Source: Burkholderiaceae bacterium (GTDB taxonomy: Bacteria > Pseudomonadota > Gammaproteobacteria > Burkholderiales > Burkholderiaceae_D). From it: a DNA stretch of 64,000 nt. Made by a program: the position numbers and the translations under genes. A model generated the notes under the pieces. It was not told where the DNA came from and made no database searches. It saw only the letters and a program-made list of their open reading frames with translations. Shown here piece after piece: positions 7,325 through 18,189 of this stretch; position 1 is the first letter of the stretch; each line of letters begins with the position of its first letter. Location of the stretch: contig SCTK01000015.1 of NCBI GenBank assembly GCA_004298905.1, positions 1-64,000 on the forward strand, given 5' to 3'.

Positions 7325-7657
7325 TCAACGGCACTGCATTGCCAGCACAAACGCCAGCAAGTACGTCAGATTCTTTGGTGGATAGTAGGTGATCCCGCCA
7401 GGTAGTTTCACCGGCTTTGCGGCCCTAATCTGCTCGATCTTCTCCTGAATCACTTCCTGCTTTTGCATCTGCTCTTCAAGAGTCACATATCTCCATACTG
7501 AGACGCCGTTGATGCACTCGCAGGTCCATGCGCCAACGATCATCTCATCGGCTTGCGCCGGCGACGCACAGAGTAGTGCCAGAAGAATGACCCACTCAGC
7601 CCAAGGCGGTGCGGGTCTATACAGTGGCAAGCGCCACCGGCGCGCGGAGGTATTCAT
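7325..7657 (-). CDS. Small secreted hypothetical protein
   Basis: 110 residues. A signal peptide is visible (basic start, WVILLALLCASPAQA-D, cleavage after AQA at about residue 36). The mature part begins with a Cys pair (WTCECING), continues with a Gln/Glu/Lys-rich helix (EEQMQKQEVIQEKIEQI) and ends in a hydrophobic helix (YLLAFVLAMQC). It is the last gene of the minus-strand mobilization block. No family is recognised; a small periplasmic or membrane accessory of a mobile element is possible. Confidence 0.5.
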   Translation of the reverse strand: MNTSARRWRLPLYRPAPPWAEWVILLALLCASPAQADEMIVGAWTCECINGVSVWRYVTLEEQMQKQEVIQEKIEQIRAAKPVKLPGGITYYPPKNLTYLLAFVLAMQCR

Positions 7658-7683
7658 GAGTGTTTATGCGCGCAAAAGCGTCA

Positions 7684-7941
7684 TCAGTGCGTCCTGGCTA
7701 GGCCAGGTTGTGTGCACACCGATTTCTTCTGGGGCGTGCAATGCGGGCACGGCAGGATTTGTTCACGTAACAGCCGCGTGTGGTGAACACCCACCAAGTA
7801 CCCGCGAATTTCACTCTGAGGCAACTGATGGATAAGCTCCAAGAGGTAATCCATATCCATTACTTGAGGATCTTGGTAATCCAAGAACCAACCGAGCTGG
7901 TCAACATGGATTGTCGGAATTACGGGAAGCGTCTGACTCAT
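7684..7941 (-). CDS. Hypothetical protein with CPHC motif
   Basis: 85 residues, ATG at 7941 with an AGGAG ribosome-binding site 7 bases upstream. The N-terminal half is acidic and hydrophobic (WFLDYQDPQVMDMDYLLEL); the C-terminal part holds LPCPHC and a further Cys, possibly a small metal site. Unrecognised. It is part of the minus-strand block between the 78-aa gene and the secreted protein. Confidence 0.5.
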   Translation of the reverse strand: MSQTLPVIPTIHVDQLGWFLDYQDPQVMDMDYLLELIHQLPQSEIRGYLVGVHHTRLLREQILPCPHCTPQKKSVCTQPGLARTH

Positions 7942-7973
7942 TTTGTCTCCTTTTGTTGGTGAAAATACTCAAA

Positions 7974-8210
7974 TCAACCCTTGACCTTCGCGGGCTTAAT
8001 TACCGACGATGGCTCAGTTGCTTGCCCGTCAATTGCTTGCTGCTTTTCAATAAGTACACCCAGTGCAGCCATCTCATCTTGGGTAGTTTTAAGCAGCAAC
8101 GAACAGAGCTTGTAGCTAGCTCGAATGTTGCCCCGCCCAGCAAGATACTGAAGCTTCCCCATATCAGTAATGTCGGTTACATCGCGATTCATTTCTTTAT
8201 TTTCTAACAT
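7974..8210 (-). CDS. Hypothetical 78-aa protein
   Basis: The start was placed at 8210 (MLENKEMNRD) because GAGGA lies 7-10 bases upstream; the longer open frame to 8387 has no such support and overlaps the upstream gene. Mostly helical, without Cys or membrane segments (KLQYLAGRGNIRASYKLCSLLL, then a helical middle). It is 10 bases downstream of the HExxH protein gene and probably in the same transcript. The function is unknown. Confidence 0.5.
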   Translation of the reverse strand: MLENKEMNRDVTDITDMGKLQYLAGRGNIRASYKLCSLLLKTTQDEMAALGVLIEKQQAIDGQATEPSSVIKPAKVKG

Positions 8211-8220
8211 TTGAACATCC

Positions 8221-8937
8221 TCACAAAAAAAATGTGGCCAGAAGAAGTAGGCCGACCACTGCGCCAAAAACAAAAAATAAGAGCCGATCTGCACGTGCGC
8301 TATCGAGTGCGGATTGCAAATTTTTAAGATGCAAGGCGGCTTCTTCGCAACGGCGTTGCGCCGCTTCTTCACGCGCAGGCACCGCACCCAGCCACTCGCA
8401 AAATTTTGGGTATTTTTGGTGGATCAGCGTGGCGCACTCCTCGGCCGTGCGTTCGCTTTCAGCAAGTGAGGTTGCCAACCGCCAGGCCCAGTCGAACCGT
8501 TTCAAGAACAACTCGGGCGTTTCAAATTCCACATCGTCGTGGATGTCATACAGGCTGGCAGCAAACCACATATGTCTGCCAATTTTTCCTGCGCGCAGGT
8601 GAAGCAAGAGGCTCAAGCAGAAAAACGCTGTGTCATGGTCATGATCAGGCATAAGTCGATGCGCGCATTCGTGCAAGTAAACATGAACGATTCGCCGGGG
8701 CTGTGGTTGATGAATGGAAGGTTCCACCAGCTTTGAATCAAGGACAATTTCGCGCCGTTCGGTGAATTCTGGACTTGAACAAAAGCCTTGCCAATCAGCC
8801 TCCTCAGATGCACAGAGAAATAAAACTGGCACCGGTGCCATGCGGATTTTTTGCAGCAGGTCAACATTTACGGCCGCAGAAAACGCCGGCGGAGGTTCGA
8901 CCGGCACCTGTCGCAACGTGAGAATTTCTGCGGTCAT
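8221..8937 (-). CDS. Predicted tail-anchored HExxH metalloprotease
   Basis: 238 residues. The zinc signature is YLHECAHRLMPDHDHD: His89-Glu90-x-x-His93, with a possible third ligand at His99 or His101, resembling SprT/gluzincin-type small proteases. A charged helical stretch (about 165-215, with EEAAQRRCEEAAL) precedes a single C-terminal membrane segment (FFVFGAVVGLLLLATFFL), so the catalytic domain would face the cytoplasm from the membrane. The start overlaps the relaxase stop in an ATGA, so it is translated with the relaxase. The protease class is inferred from the motif; the substrate is unknown. Confidence 0.55.
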   Translation of the reverse strand: MTAEILTLRQVPVEPPPAFSAAVNVDLLQKIRMAPVPVLFLCASEEADWQGFCSSPEFTERREIVLDSKLVEPSIHQPQPRRIVHVYLHECAHRLMPDHDHDTAFFCLSLLLHLRAGKIGRHMWFAASLYDIHDDVEFETPELFLKRFDWAWRLATSLAESERTAEECATLIHQKYPKFCEWLGAVPAREEAAQRRCEEAALHLKNLQSALDSARADRLLFFVFGAVVGLLLLATFFL

Positions 8938-10802
8938 GTTGGCCGCCCGATGCGATTTTTGCTTGCCTGGCGCGTCTCAAACTCTTGTTCCAACTGCTCA
9001 GCTTGTCGGCGCTCTGCTACCTCATGCTCGCGTCGCAGCGTTTCGACTTTCTTGAGTTCAGCGTTGATTTTGTCGCGCAGTTCCTGCTTCAGCTTTTCCG
9101 GTTCAGCCTCAAGCGCTGCAATGCGCTCCGACTTTTCCATGATCTGTGGCCCTTTTTCCTGGCCGAGTGAAATTTTATGTTCCGTTTGTTTGGCCTCGAT
9201 CGCTTGCCGTTGCCACGCGATTTTTGTTGCGGCCTTTTCGGCAGCGTCCAGCTTTTCATTCAATTTTAAGAGTTTGCGGGTGGCGGGATTTGATCCCTCC
9301 TTTTTTTCTTTCAGACGTTTTTCCAGATCAAGCGCCACTTCAAATTTATCGCTCAAGGCCTCCCATTCCGCCGCCAACTTTTTATTGGTTGGGTCGATGG
9401 CGAGCGCTTCATTAAATAGTTGGTATGCGATCGCCTGTGGCGTGCGCGGTTTGCGGGTGCCTGCTCTGTTGAGCTGCGACCGCAATTCGGCGCACGCCCT
9501 CTCACTTGATTCGATTTCTTCTTCGATTTCGAAGACCGACCGTCCTGGCAGTGGTACAGGGATCTGCTGTGCAGTGGTACCACCTTCTTTTTTATTAGAG
9601 GGGAAAAAGGGGTCAAGCTCTTTGGCACCAAACAGACGCAGCACGGAGTTAAGCATGACTCTGACGCCCTCCGCGAGGGCTTTGATCAGAGTGAGCTCAC
9701 TAGTGACAGACTCAGCCTCTGATTGCGATTGCTTTTCTTCGCGCTCGATCTGCCATGCAATTTCTTGGAGATTTTTGGCAAGTGTGTTTGCAGCCTCAGG
9801 TTCAGGCTTGTCGACGAGTTCCAGGACTCGCGCCTGCACCTCAAGCAGTTGCCGGCGCAACGCTTCCGGCTGAGAAGCAGCCGGGGTGGCGGTGGAATAC
9901 ATTATTTTAATGTGGGAATAATTCGTTTCGGCAGGTTTTTGGGCAAAATCAGCCTGCTCGGAATTATTTTCAATGTAATTTAATGTAGGTTTAATTTTTT
10001 GCTCCTTGATTTTGTTGGTCATGGCTGCGGCTGCCGACGCGGCAAGCACATGTTCACGGCGCGCTTGTCGCGCCTCCAAGATTTTCGATTTCTCGGCTGT
10101 GGTCAGCTTTCTGTTTTTCTTACCGCCCAATTTCTGCTCTGGCTGAAGGTCAATGCCGCGGTCCTTGTAGCTGCGATGGTCCACCCTCGCATCCATCCCT
10201 GCCTCCTGCAGGGCCTTGTTGCAATGAGCCGCCCAACTGGCACGGAATGCCATCAGGCGTTCCTTGGTGCCCATTGAATCTTTTTTGCAGCCACCTGAAG
10301 CAGGATTTTTTTGATTGAACCGCTTGAAAAATTGATCCGGCGAGCGCTCTATTCCATCGAGCGTGCGCTCGGAAATTTGGATGTGCACATGTTCACCTGG
10401 GAGGCCATCACTTTGAATTTTTTGGTGAATGGCATCAGAAAATGGATGCGAAGAGAAATGTTCGAGGATGAATCCTTCGACCAATTTTGTCTGCTGGTCG
10501 AGAGTCAAGCCGCGCGGCAGACTGCCTTCAAATTCCCTGAATTGTGTGCCGTTTGCTCTTTCAAATTCTTGGCTTGCTTGCCAGAATTTCAGCGGATCGC
10601 CCTCTGCCCATGCGGGCAGATTTCCGCCGCTCACATGCAGCAAAACCTCACCACCACCAACATGCTTTCTGTTTCTACGCTCATTCAGATCTGAGTACTT
10701 GCCCAGGCGGGCGATGTACTGAAATTTGATGGGAGCATCGATATGCCCTTCGTCGCGGCGCTTGCCGACGTTCACAGAAAAATGATAGTGATCGCCTGTC
10801 AT
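8934..10802 (-). CDS. mobA: MobA/MobL-family (MOBQ-type) relaxase
   Basis: 622 residues. The N-terminal 200 form the relaxase domain: aromatic/Tyr-rich start (Tyr29 and Tyr36 are nicking-tyrosine candidates), a conserved-looking EFEGSLPRGLTLDQQ segment typical of MobA/MobL, and the metal-binding HVHIQIS (His138, His140). The C-terminal 400 residues are Glu/Lys/Arg-rich and predicted coiled coil, with no primase or helicase domain evident. It would nick oriT and lead single-stranded transfer using a helper conjugation system. A candidate oriT lies immediately upstream at 10846-10920. The downstream protease gene overlaps it by 4 bases. Confidence 0.85.
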   Translation of the reverse strand: MTGDHYHFSVNVGKRRDEGHIDAPIKFQYIARLGKYSDLNERRNRKHVGGGEVLLHVSGGNLPAWAEGDPLKFWQASQEFERANGTQFREFEGSLPRGLTLDQQTKLVEGFILEHFSSHPFSDAIHQKIQSDGLPGEHVHIQISERTLDGIERSPDQFFKRFNQKNPASGGCKKDSMGTKERLMAFRASWAAHCNKALQEAGMDARVDHRSYKDRGIDLQPEQKLGGKKNRKLTTAEKSKILEARQARREHVLAASAAAAMTNKIKEQKIKPTLNYIENNSEQADFAQKPAETNYSHIKIMYSTATPAASQPEALRRQLLEVQARVLELVDKPEPEAANTLAKNLQEIAWQIEREEKQSQSEAESVTSELTLIKALAEGVRVMLNSVLRLFGAKELDPFFPSNKKEGGTTAQQIPVPLPGRSVFEIEEEIESSERACAELRSQLNRAGTRKPRTPQAIAYQLFNEALAIDPTNKKLAAEWEALSDKFEVALDLEKRLKEKKEGSNPATRKLLKLNEKLDAAEKAATKIAWQRQAIEAKQTEHKISLGQEKGPQIMEKSERIAALEAEPEKLKQELRDKINAELKKVETLRREHEVAERRQAEQLEQEFETRQASKNRIGRPT

Positions 10803-10845
10803 TTTTTTCTACACAGAATCACGCGTGGAGATGCCCACATTCGTC

Positions 10846-10920
10846 TGTGCAAACAGCGAATGTGCAAACAGCGAATGCGCGCTTAGTAGTTTCCCCCTCC
10901 GGGAGAAACTGCGCGTCCCT
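10846..10920. other. Candidate origin of transfer (oriT)
   Basis: Two 15-bp direct repeats (TGTGCAAACAGCGAA at 10846 and 10861) precede an inverted repeat AGTTTC (10888-10893) / GAAACT (10905-10910), followed directly by GCGCGTCCCT. In MOBQ plasmids such as RSF1010, an inverted repeat of the GTTTC/GAAAC type is followed by a GCGCCCT-like nick region. Position between the relaxase and the likely relaxosome gene also fits. The nick site itself is inferred. Confidence 0.55.
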
Positions 10921-10974
10921 GCGGGCAACACATCCACGTGAGACATGGATGTCACAAAAAATGGAGATGCATCA

Positions 10975-11379
10975 CTACTGTGATGGCGCATGGTTCACCC
11001 CAAGCAGCTCATCGACCGCAGCCATATCGACGCCTTTGACTTCTTTGGCTTTGAGGCGAAGGGCGTTGCGCATAGCCTCATTCTCTTTGGCCATCTGCAA
11101 CGCCGCCAACCCACAACAAATTTTCGCGTGGGTTTCTTTTTTTCGTCTTTGCTCTCCCTGCACGCGGAATACATCGCGCGCGGCCCGCTCAGCTCGTCGC
11201 GCACGCCAAGCGGTTTTTTCTGCGGCCGCGAGAATCTGGAAGGTCTTTTTTTCCTGACCAGTCAGCTCTGAGCCGGCGCGAATTTTTTCTGAGAGTTGGA
11301 TTAGTAAAATCTGCTGATCGGTTTTTGTTTTAATGTCCTTCAAAAAATCGACCCGCTGTTCCAGTGAAAATTTTTCCAT
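10975..11379 (-). CDS. Possible relaxosome accessory protein (MobC/TraD-like)
   Basis: 134 residues, almost entirely helical and charged (KTKTDQQILLIQLSEKI, WRARRAERAARDVF, EQRRKKETHAK). It lies 11 bases after the Rep-like gene and just upstream of the candidate oriT and relaxase, where MOBQ elements encode a small oriT-binding partner. No signature motif settles the family, so the role rests on position and composition. The arginine-rich centre could bind DNA. Confidence 0.45.
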   Translation of the reverse strand: MEKFSLEQRVDFLKDIKTKTDQQILLIQLSEKIRAGSELTGQEKKTFQILAAAEKTAWRARRAERAARDVFRVQGEQRRKKETHAKICCGLAALQMAKENEAMRNALRLKAKEVKGVDMAAVDELLGVNHAPSQ

Positions 11380-11390
11380 GCTTTAATCTC

Positions 11391-12245
11391 CTATTGGTTT
11401 TTGGATGCCACGCGCAGCGCCTGTTCGCACATCCTCAGTGGAAGTTTCGAATAGTCGAGGCTTGCAAAGTCGAGTTCGTGCGGCGGCGCCGCGGCCAACG
11501 CCGCTTGCTTTGCGTCTGATGCTGCGCGACGCGCTGCTGTGTCGCGCTCGCGCTGTTGCCGCTCGATTTCGCGCGAGACCAACCCTGGCACCGGCTCTTT
11601 GCCGGACGCGCGGAGAACTGTTACGGCAGTTGAAATTGCAGTGGCGTCATGTGTTTGTTCAAGTCTCTCAGCCTCCTGCTCATCTGCTAGAAGCCAAACC
11701 ACCACTCCCGACGCTCGAACCACTCGCCTTTTCTTTTTCGCGAACACAGCAGCAGAAGGTGTGCACTCGGGTGCGAGTGCTGCTGCTTTTTCTTTTTCTT
11801 TTTCTTTTTTCATATAGGGGACTCCTGATTTCAGGACTGGTTGCAGTTGTCCCGGTGGCTCCTGCGGACAGGAGTCACCGGGACTCCTGAAATCAGGAGT
11901 CCCGGAAATGATTTTGTTGAGGGCGTCAGGGTTGATGGAATATTGAATGCGTGTGACAAGATTTCTTGCACCTGCTGTTGTTGTTTTATGCAGATTGATG
12001 GCACCCACTGCGACGAGCGTGCGTAGCGCATGGTCGACCTGATCACGCCCGACGATGTATTCGAGTTCAGCCACAACCCGCTGCCTACTTGCCGCCGGCT
12101 GGTTTGCGTTTTCATGCGCTCTGTCCAGAAAATCCAGGAGACCGATCACAGCTGCGCCGGCAACCCCAAACTCGCGCACAGCCCAGGCGTGCAACGCGAT
12201 GAAGCGGGACCCTGGCTGGTGTTGAATTCTGCTGACCCTGCTCAC
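11391..12245 (-). CDS. Winged-helix plasmid replication-like protein
   Basis: 284 residues from a GTG start that overlaps the upstream stop (GTGA). Residues 1-110 look like a winged-helix domain (FIALHAWAVREFGVAGAAVIGLL start; VGRDQVDHALRTLVAVGAI), as in replication or partition proteins of small plasmids. Residues 114-142 are a Pro/Gly/Ser linker encoded by three palindromes, followed by KEKEKEK from a TTTTTC repeat. The C-terminal third is basic and helical (EIERQQRERDTAARRAA). A replication-initiator role is inferred from domain type and the neighbouring mobilization genes; a transcription factor is the alternative. Confidence 0.5.
   Translation of the reverse strand: MSRVSRIQHQPGSRFIALHAWAVREFGVAGAAVIGLLDFLDRAHENANQPAASRQRVVAELEYIVGRDQVDHALRTLVAVGAINLHKTTTAGARNLVTRIQYSINPDALNKIISGTPDFRSPGDSCPQEPPGQLQPVLKSGVPYMKKEKEKEKAAALAPECTPSAAVFAKKKRRVVRASGVVVWLLADEQEAERLEQTHDATAISTAVTVLRASGKEPVPGLVSREIERQQRERDTAARRAASDAKQAALAAAPPHELDFASLDYSKLPLRMCEQALRVASKNQ
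11788..11903. repeat. Palindrome cluster and TTTTTC microsatellite inside the Rep-like gene
   Basis: Three adjacent inverted repeats built on CTCCTG/CAGGAG: about 11818-11838, 11852-11881 (13-base arms with one mismatch pair, 4-base loop) and a perfect one at 11880-11903 (GGGACTCCTGA / TCAGGAGTCCC). To their left lie three TTTTTC units (about 11788-11808). They could be an intragenic origin or autoregulatory site; they also encode a low-complexity linker. Confidence 0.5.
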
Positions 12246-12544
12246 TCCACACCACCTGCCGCACGACGCGCGACGCGTTCCGCATTGGTGGGGCGCCCTT
12301 TTTTTCTGGTCGGGGGCTGGGTCGATAGTCGGTCAAGATGCTCCGCTATGGTGTGTGCCAAAATGAAGAGGCGACCGTTTTCCTCAACCACATCAATCTT
12401 AAGTTTGCCCTCAGATTTTTGATTCCGCATGGTTCCAGCCTCCCAGCCCAGCAGCCTCGCTGCTCGCTTGAGGGGAACCTTAATGACGCCTTGTGTGGCA
12501 TGAAGGACAACATCAAGAGTTGTCCAGAATTTAAGTTTTTCCAT
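12242..12544 (-). CDS. Small DNA-binding-type protein
   Basis: 100 residues. Residues 15-60 resemble an excisionase/MerR-like winged helix (VPLKRAARLLGWEAGTMRNQ followed by a short LKIDVVEENGRLF hairpin); the tail is basic (TRKKGRPTNAERVARRAA), often seen in nucleic-acid-binding proteins of mobile elements. The start has GGGGA 5 bases upstream. It heads the Rep-like operon, the next gene overlapping its stop by 4 bases. It could be a copy-number or excision regulator; not assigned to a family. Confidence 0.5.
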   Translation of the reverse strand: MEKLKFWTTLDVVLHATQGVIKVPLKRAARLLGWEAGTMRNQKSEGKLKIDVVEENGRLFILAHTIAEHLDRLSTQPPTRKKGRPTNAERVARRAAGGVE

Positions 12545-12617
12545 GTTTTTCCCCGCTGCATTTTTTTAGCAGCACAGATTTACGATGCGCACCAGCTGGC
12601 TGGCACGCGCCAAAAAA

Positions 12618-12953
12618 TCAGAGGGGAAAAAGGCGGGGAGGCGGGGTGGAAGGTTGCCAGAAAATACTTGGCGGGGTGGAATTTTTATGCAAAATTTCTG
12701 GTTTCAGAAAACCAAAAGTGCGGCGCAATTTTCTGATGATTTTCTCATTGACATAAATCAAGCCCATGCCAATAAAGAGGAAGAAAAAGAAAAAACAAGA
12801 CAGTAGCAGACCAACAACCGCTGCTGGCACATGAACATCGAGCGCCTTGCAACTCACCAAAACCAAAAACAACACAAAAATAAACCCGAGCGCGCACCAA
12901 AACGCCTGCAGCGCAGCAGCTCGGTTATGCTCGATTTTTATGTTGGTGACCAT
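12618..12953 (-). CDS. Small hypothetical membrane protein
   Basis: 111 residues with two clear membrane segments (FWCALGFIFVLFLVLVSC and VVGLLLSCFFFFFLFIGMGL) and a short basic, Pro-rich C-terminus. No good ribosome-binding site precedes the ATG at 12953, which weakens the call. It is the gene nearest the tRNA-Leu on the element side. No family is recognised. Confidence 0.4.
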   Translation of the reverse strand: MVTNIKIEHNRAAALQAFWCALGFIFVLFLVLVSCKALDVHVPAAVVGLLLSCFFFFFLFIGMGLIYVNEKIIRKLRRTFGFLKPEILHKNSTPPSIFWQPSTPPPRLFPL

Positions 12954-13134
12954 GCGATTAGGTTAGCACTCTAGACACAACCAGGCAACCCAATCGTTAT
13001 CATTTATTGTCACTAATTACCAGCACAAGTCCAGTGGTAGGCTTCTGGTCAATTCTGGTCAACTATTTTTGACCACGACGGTATAATTCGTTATACCGTG
13101 TCGTAATCAATTTCTCGGAGAGCCTTGATTTTAT
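12954..13134. other. Element/tRNA junction with repeats
   Basis: No gene. It holds a tandem TTCTGGTCAA (13043-13062), an inverted pair GGTCAA...TTGACC (about 13058-13074) and a perfect 8-bp stem CGGTATAA / TTATACCG with a TTCG loop (13078-13097). On the minus strand the last lies just downstream of the tRNA and could be its terminator, though without a T-run; the others could be recombinase arm sites. Confidence 0.4.
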
Positions 13135-13221
13135 TGGTGCCGGGAGAGGGAATCGAACCCTCACGATATCTCTACCACTGGATTTTGAGTCCAGCGCGTC
13201 TACCAGTTCCGCCATCCCGGC
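13135..13221 (-). tRNA. tRNA-Leu (anticodon CAA)
   Basis: 87 bases including an encoded CCA. The acceptor stem GCCGGGA pairs with TCCCGGC; the anticodon stem CTGGA / TCCAG encloses loop CTCAAAA, giving anticodon CAA; the T arm GGTTCGATTCC is present, as is a class II long variable arm. The 3' end faces the accessory region at 1-13134, as expected if a tRNA-targeting element inserted there. Confidence 0.95.
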
Positions 13222-13395
13222 TTGTGGGACAAACGCTCGGTGATGACAAAAGCGTTAAAATCGCGAAGGCGCGCATTATTGCTGATTCTGGCTTTTCGAT
13301 CAACCCGGTGTCCCGGGTGAATTCTCCAGTCGTCACATTCCGATGGTCATCGCTTGATGACGCGGCGCGTATTTGCTTTCAGTTTCCAGAACATC

Positions 13396-15009
<1,614 letters not shown>

Positions 15010-15012
15010 TGA

Positions 15013-15110
15013 ATCCCCTCCCCTTCAAGGGGAGGGCTAGGGTGGGGATGGGTTTCAGATTGCGCGATGCCCCCCATCCCCCTCCTAACCTCCCCCTTGA
15101 AGAGGGAGGA
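15013..15110. repeat. Large G/C-rich inverted repeat between prfC and queA
   Basis: The left arm (about 15013-15051, with CCCTCCCCTTCAAGGGGAGG) and right arm (about 15071-15110, with CCTCCCCCTTGAAGAGGGAGG) are near-complementary over 35-40 bases with a 20-base loop. It resembles dispersed intergenic repeats of beta- and gammaproteobacteria and may also end prfC transcription. Confidence 0.7.
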
Positions 15111-15137
15111 ACATACCGATGATTTAACGCACGACCA

Positions 15138-17260
<2,123 letters not shown>

Positions 17261-17374
17261 CCAGCGACTTAACCAACGACTAGGCGCTGGTTTTATAGCG
17301 CCTAGTCGGCTGGCTATGCAGAGCATTGGCACAGGTTTTATCGTGCCTAGCCGATTGGTTATGCAACGCATTAA
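17261..17374. repeat. Tandem palindromic repeat with covarying hairpins
   Basis: Two successive hairpins share the loop GGTTTTAT but differ in the stem: GGCGCT/AGCGCC (17283-17302) and GGCACA/CGTGCC (17328-17347). Each is followed by TATGCA(G/A)(A/C)GCATT. In the first, the stem extends to GACTAGGCGCT / AGCGCCTAGTC (17278-17307). A third, related copy lies at 28736-28797. Likely an REP-type intergenic repeat; it may terminate tgt. Confidence 0.65.
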
Positions 17375-17413
17375 TCTATACTCTCAGGCACTGTCCATCA
17401 CGGGCCTGAGACC

Positions 17414-18184
17414 ATGAATCTGCCACTGTCTTTCCTCCTCAAGAAAATTCTCTCGGCACTGTTGCTGCCGCCGTTTCTGCCCTGGCTGCTGGTGATCGTC
17501 GGCCTCCTGTTCCTTCGTTGGCGGCCGTGGCTGGGGCGCTGTTTGACCGCGCTCGGCATCGTGCTCGGCATTGCGCTATCGCTGCCGCTGGTGGTGGGGC
17601 CGATGACGGCGCCGCTGGAAAAATTTGTGGTGCCAGACCACGCCACGCTGGCATCGGCGCAAGCCATCGTGATTCTCGGCGGTGGCATGACGCCCAATGC
17701 GCCCGAGTACGGCGGCGCCACGGTGGGTTATCGCACGCTGGAGCGGGTACGCTATGGCGCGCGGCTGGCGCGCGAATTGAAGTTGCCGGTACTGGTCACC
17801 GGCGGCGCGCCGCAAAAACACGAAGCCGAAGCCGATGTGATGGCCGCCACTTTGAAAGACGACTACGGCATCGCGCCGCGCTGGGTGGAAAACGAATCGC
17901 TCGACACCAGACAAAACGCGCGCTACTCCCACGTACTGTTGCGCAAGGCGGGCATCCACCGCATCGTGCTGGTCACACATGCCGCACACATGCGCCGCGC
18001 CGTGAACGAATTTGAGGCTACCGGACTGGAGGTCATTCCAGCGCCCACCGCTTTCTTCACCGGCAGCGATGAAAAGGAACTGACGCTGGGCACCTTTCTA
18101 CCCAGCGCCACCACCAGTTATGTCGGCTGGTATGCCCTGCACGAATGGCTGGGCTTGCTGGCGCAACGATTGATCGAGCCTTGA
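17414..18184 (+). CDS. YdcF/ElyC family protein (DUF218)
   Basis: 256 residues. Two membrane helices at the N-terminus (ILSALLLPPFLPWLLVIVGLL; a second to about residue 65) precede the DUF218 domain, recognised by AIVILGGGM, VLVTGGAPQ with nearby Glu residues, SLDTRQNA and VLVTHAAHMRRAV. E. coli ElyC, of this family, affects peptidoglycan and lipid-carrier metabolism in the inner membrane; the biochemical reaction is not firmly known. The next gene starts 5 bases after its stop. Confidence 0.85.
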   Translation: MNLPLSFLLKKILSALLLPPFLPWLLVIVGLLFLRWRPWLGRCLTALGIVLGIALSLPLVVGPMTAPLEKFVVPDHATLASAQAIVILGGGMTPNAPEYGGATVGYRTLERVRYGARLARELKLPVLVTGGAPQKHEAEADVMAATLKDDYGIAPRWVENESLDTRQNARYSHVLLRKAGIHRIVLVTHAAHMRRAVNEFEATGLEVIPAPTAFFTGSDEKELTLGTFLPSATTSYVGWYALHEWLGLLAQRLIEP

Positions 18185-18189
18185 TTCAC

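Noticed and set aside
17261-17374. Palindromes with AAC/GTT ends considered as attC sites
   Set aside because: The stems are near-perfect, lack the extrahelical bases of attC, and the cores do not fit RYYYAAC/GTTRRRY; no cassette-type gene abuts them.
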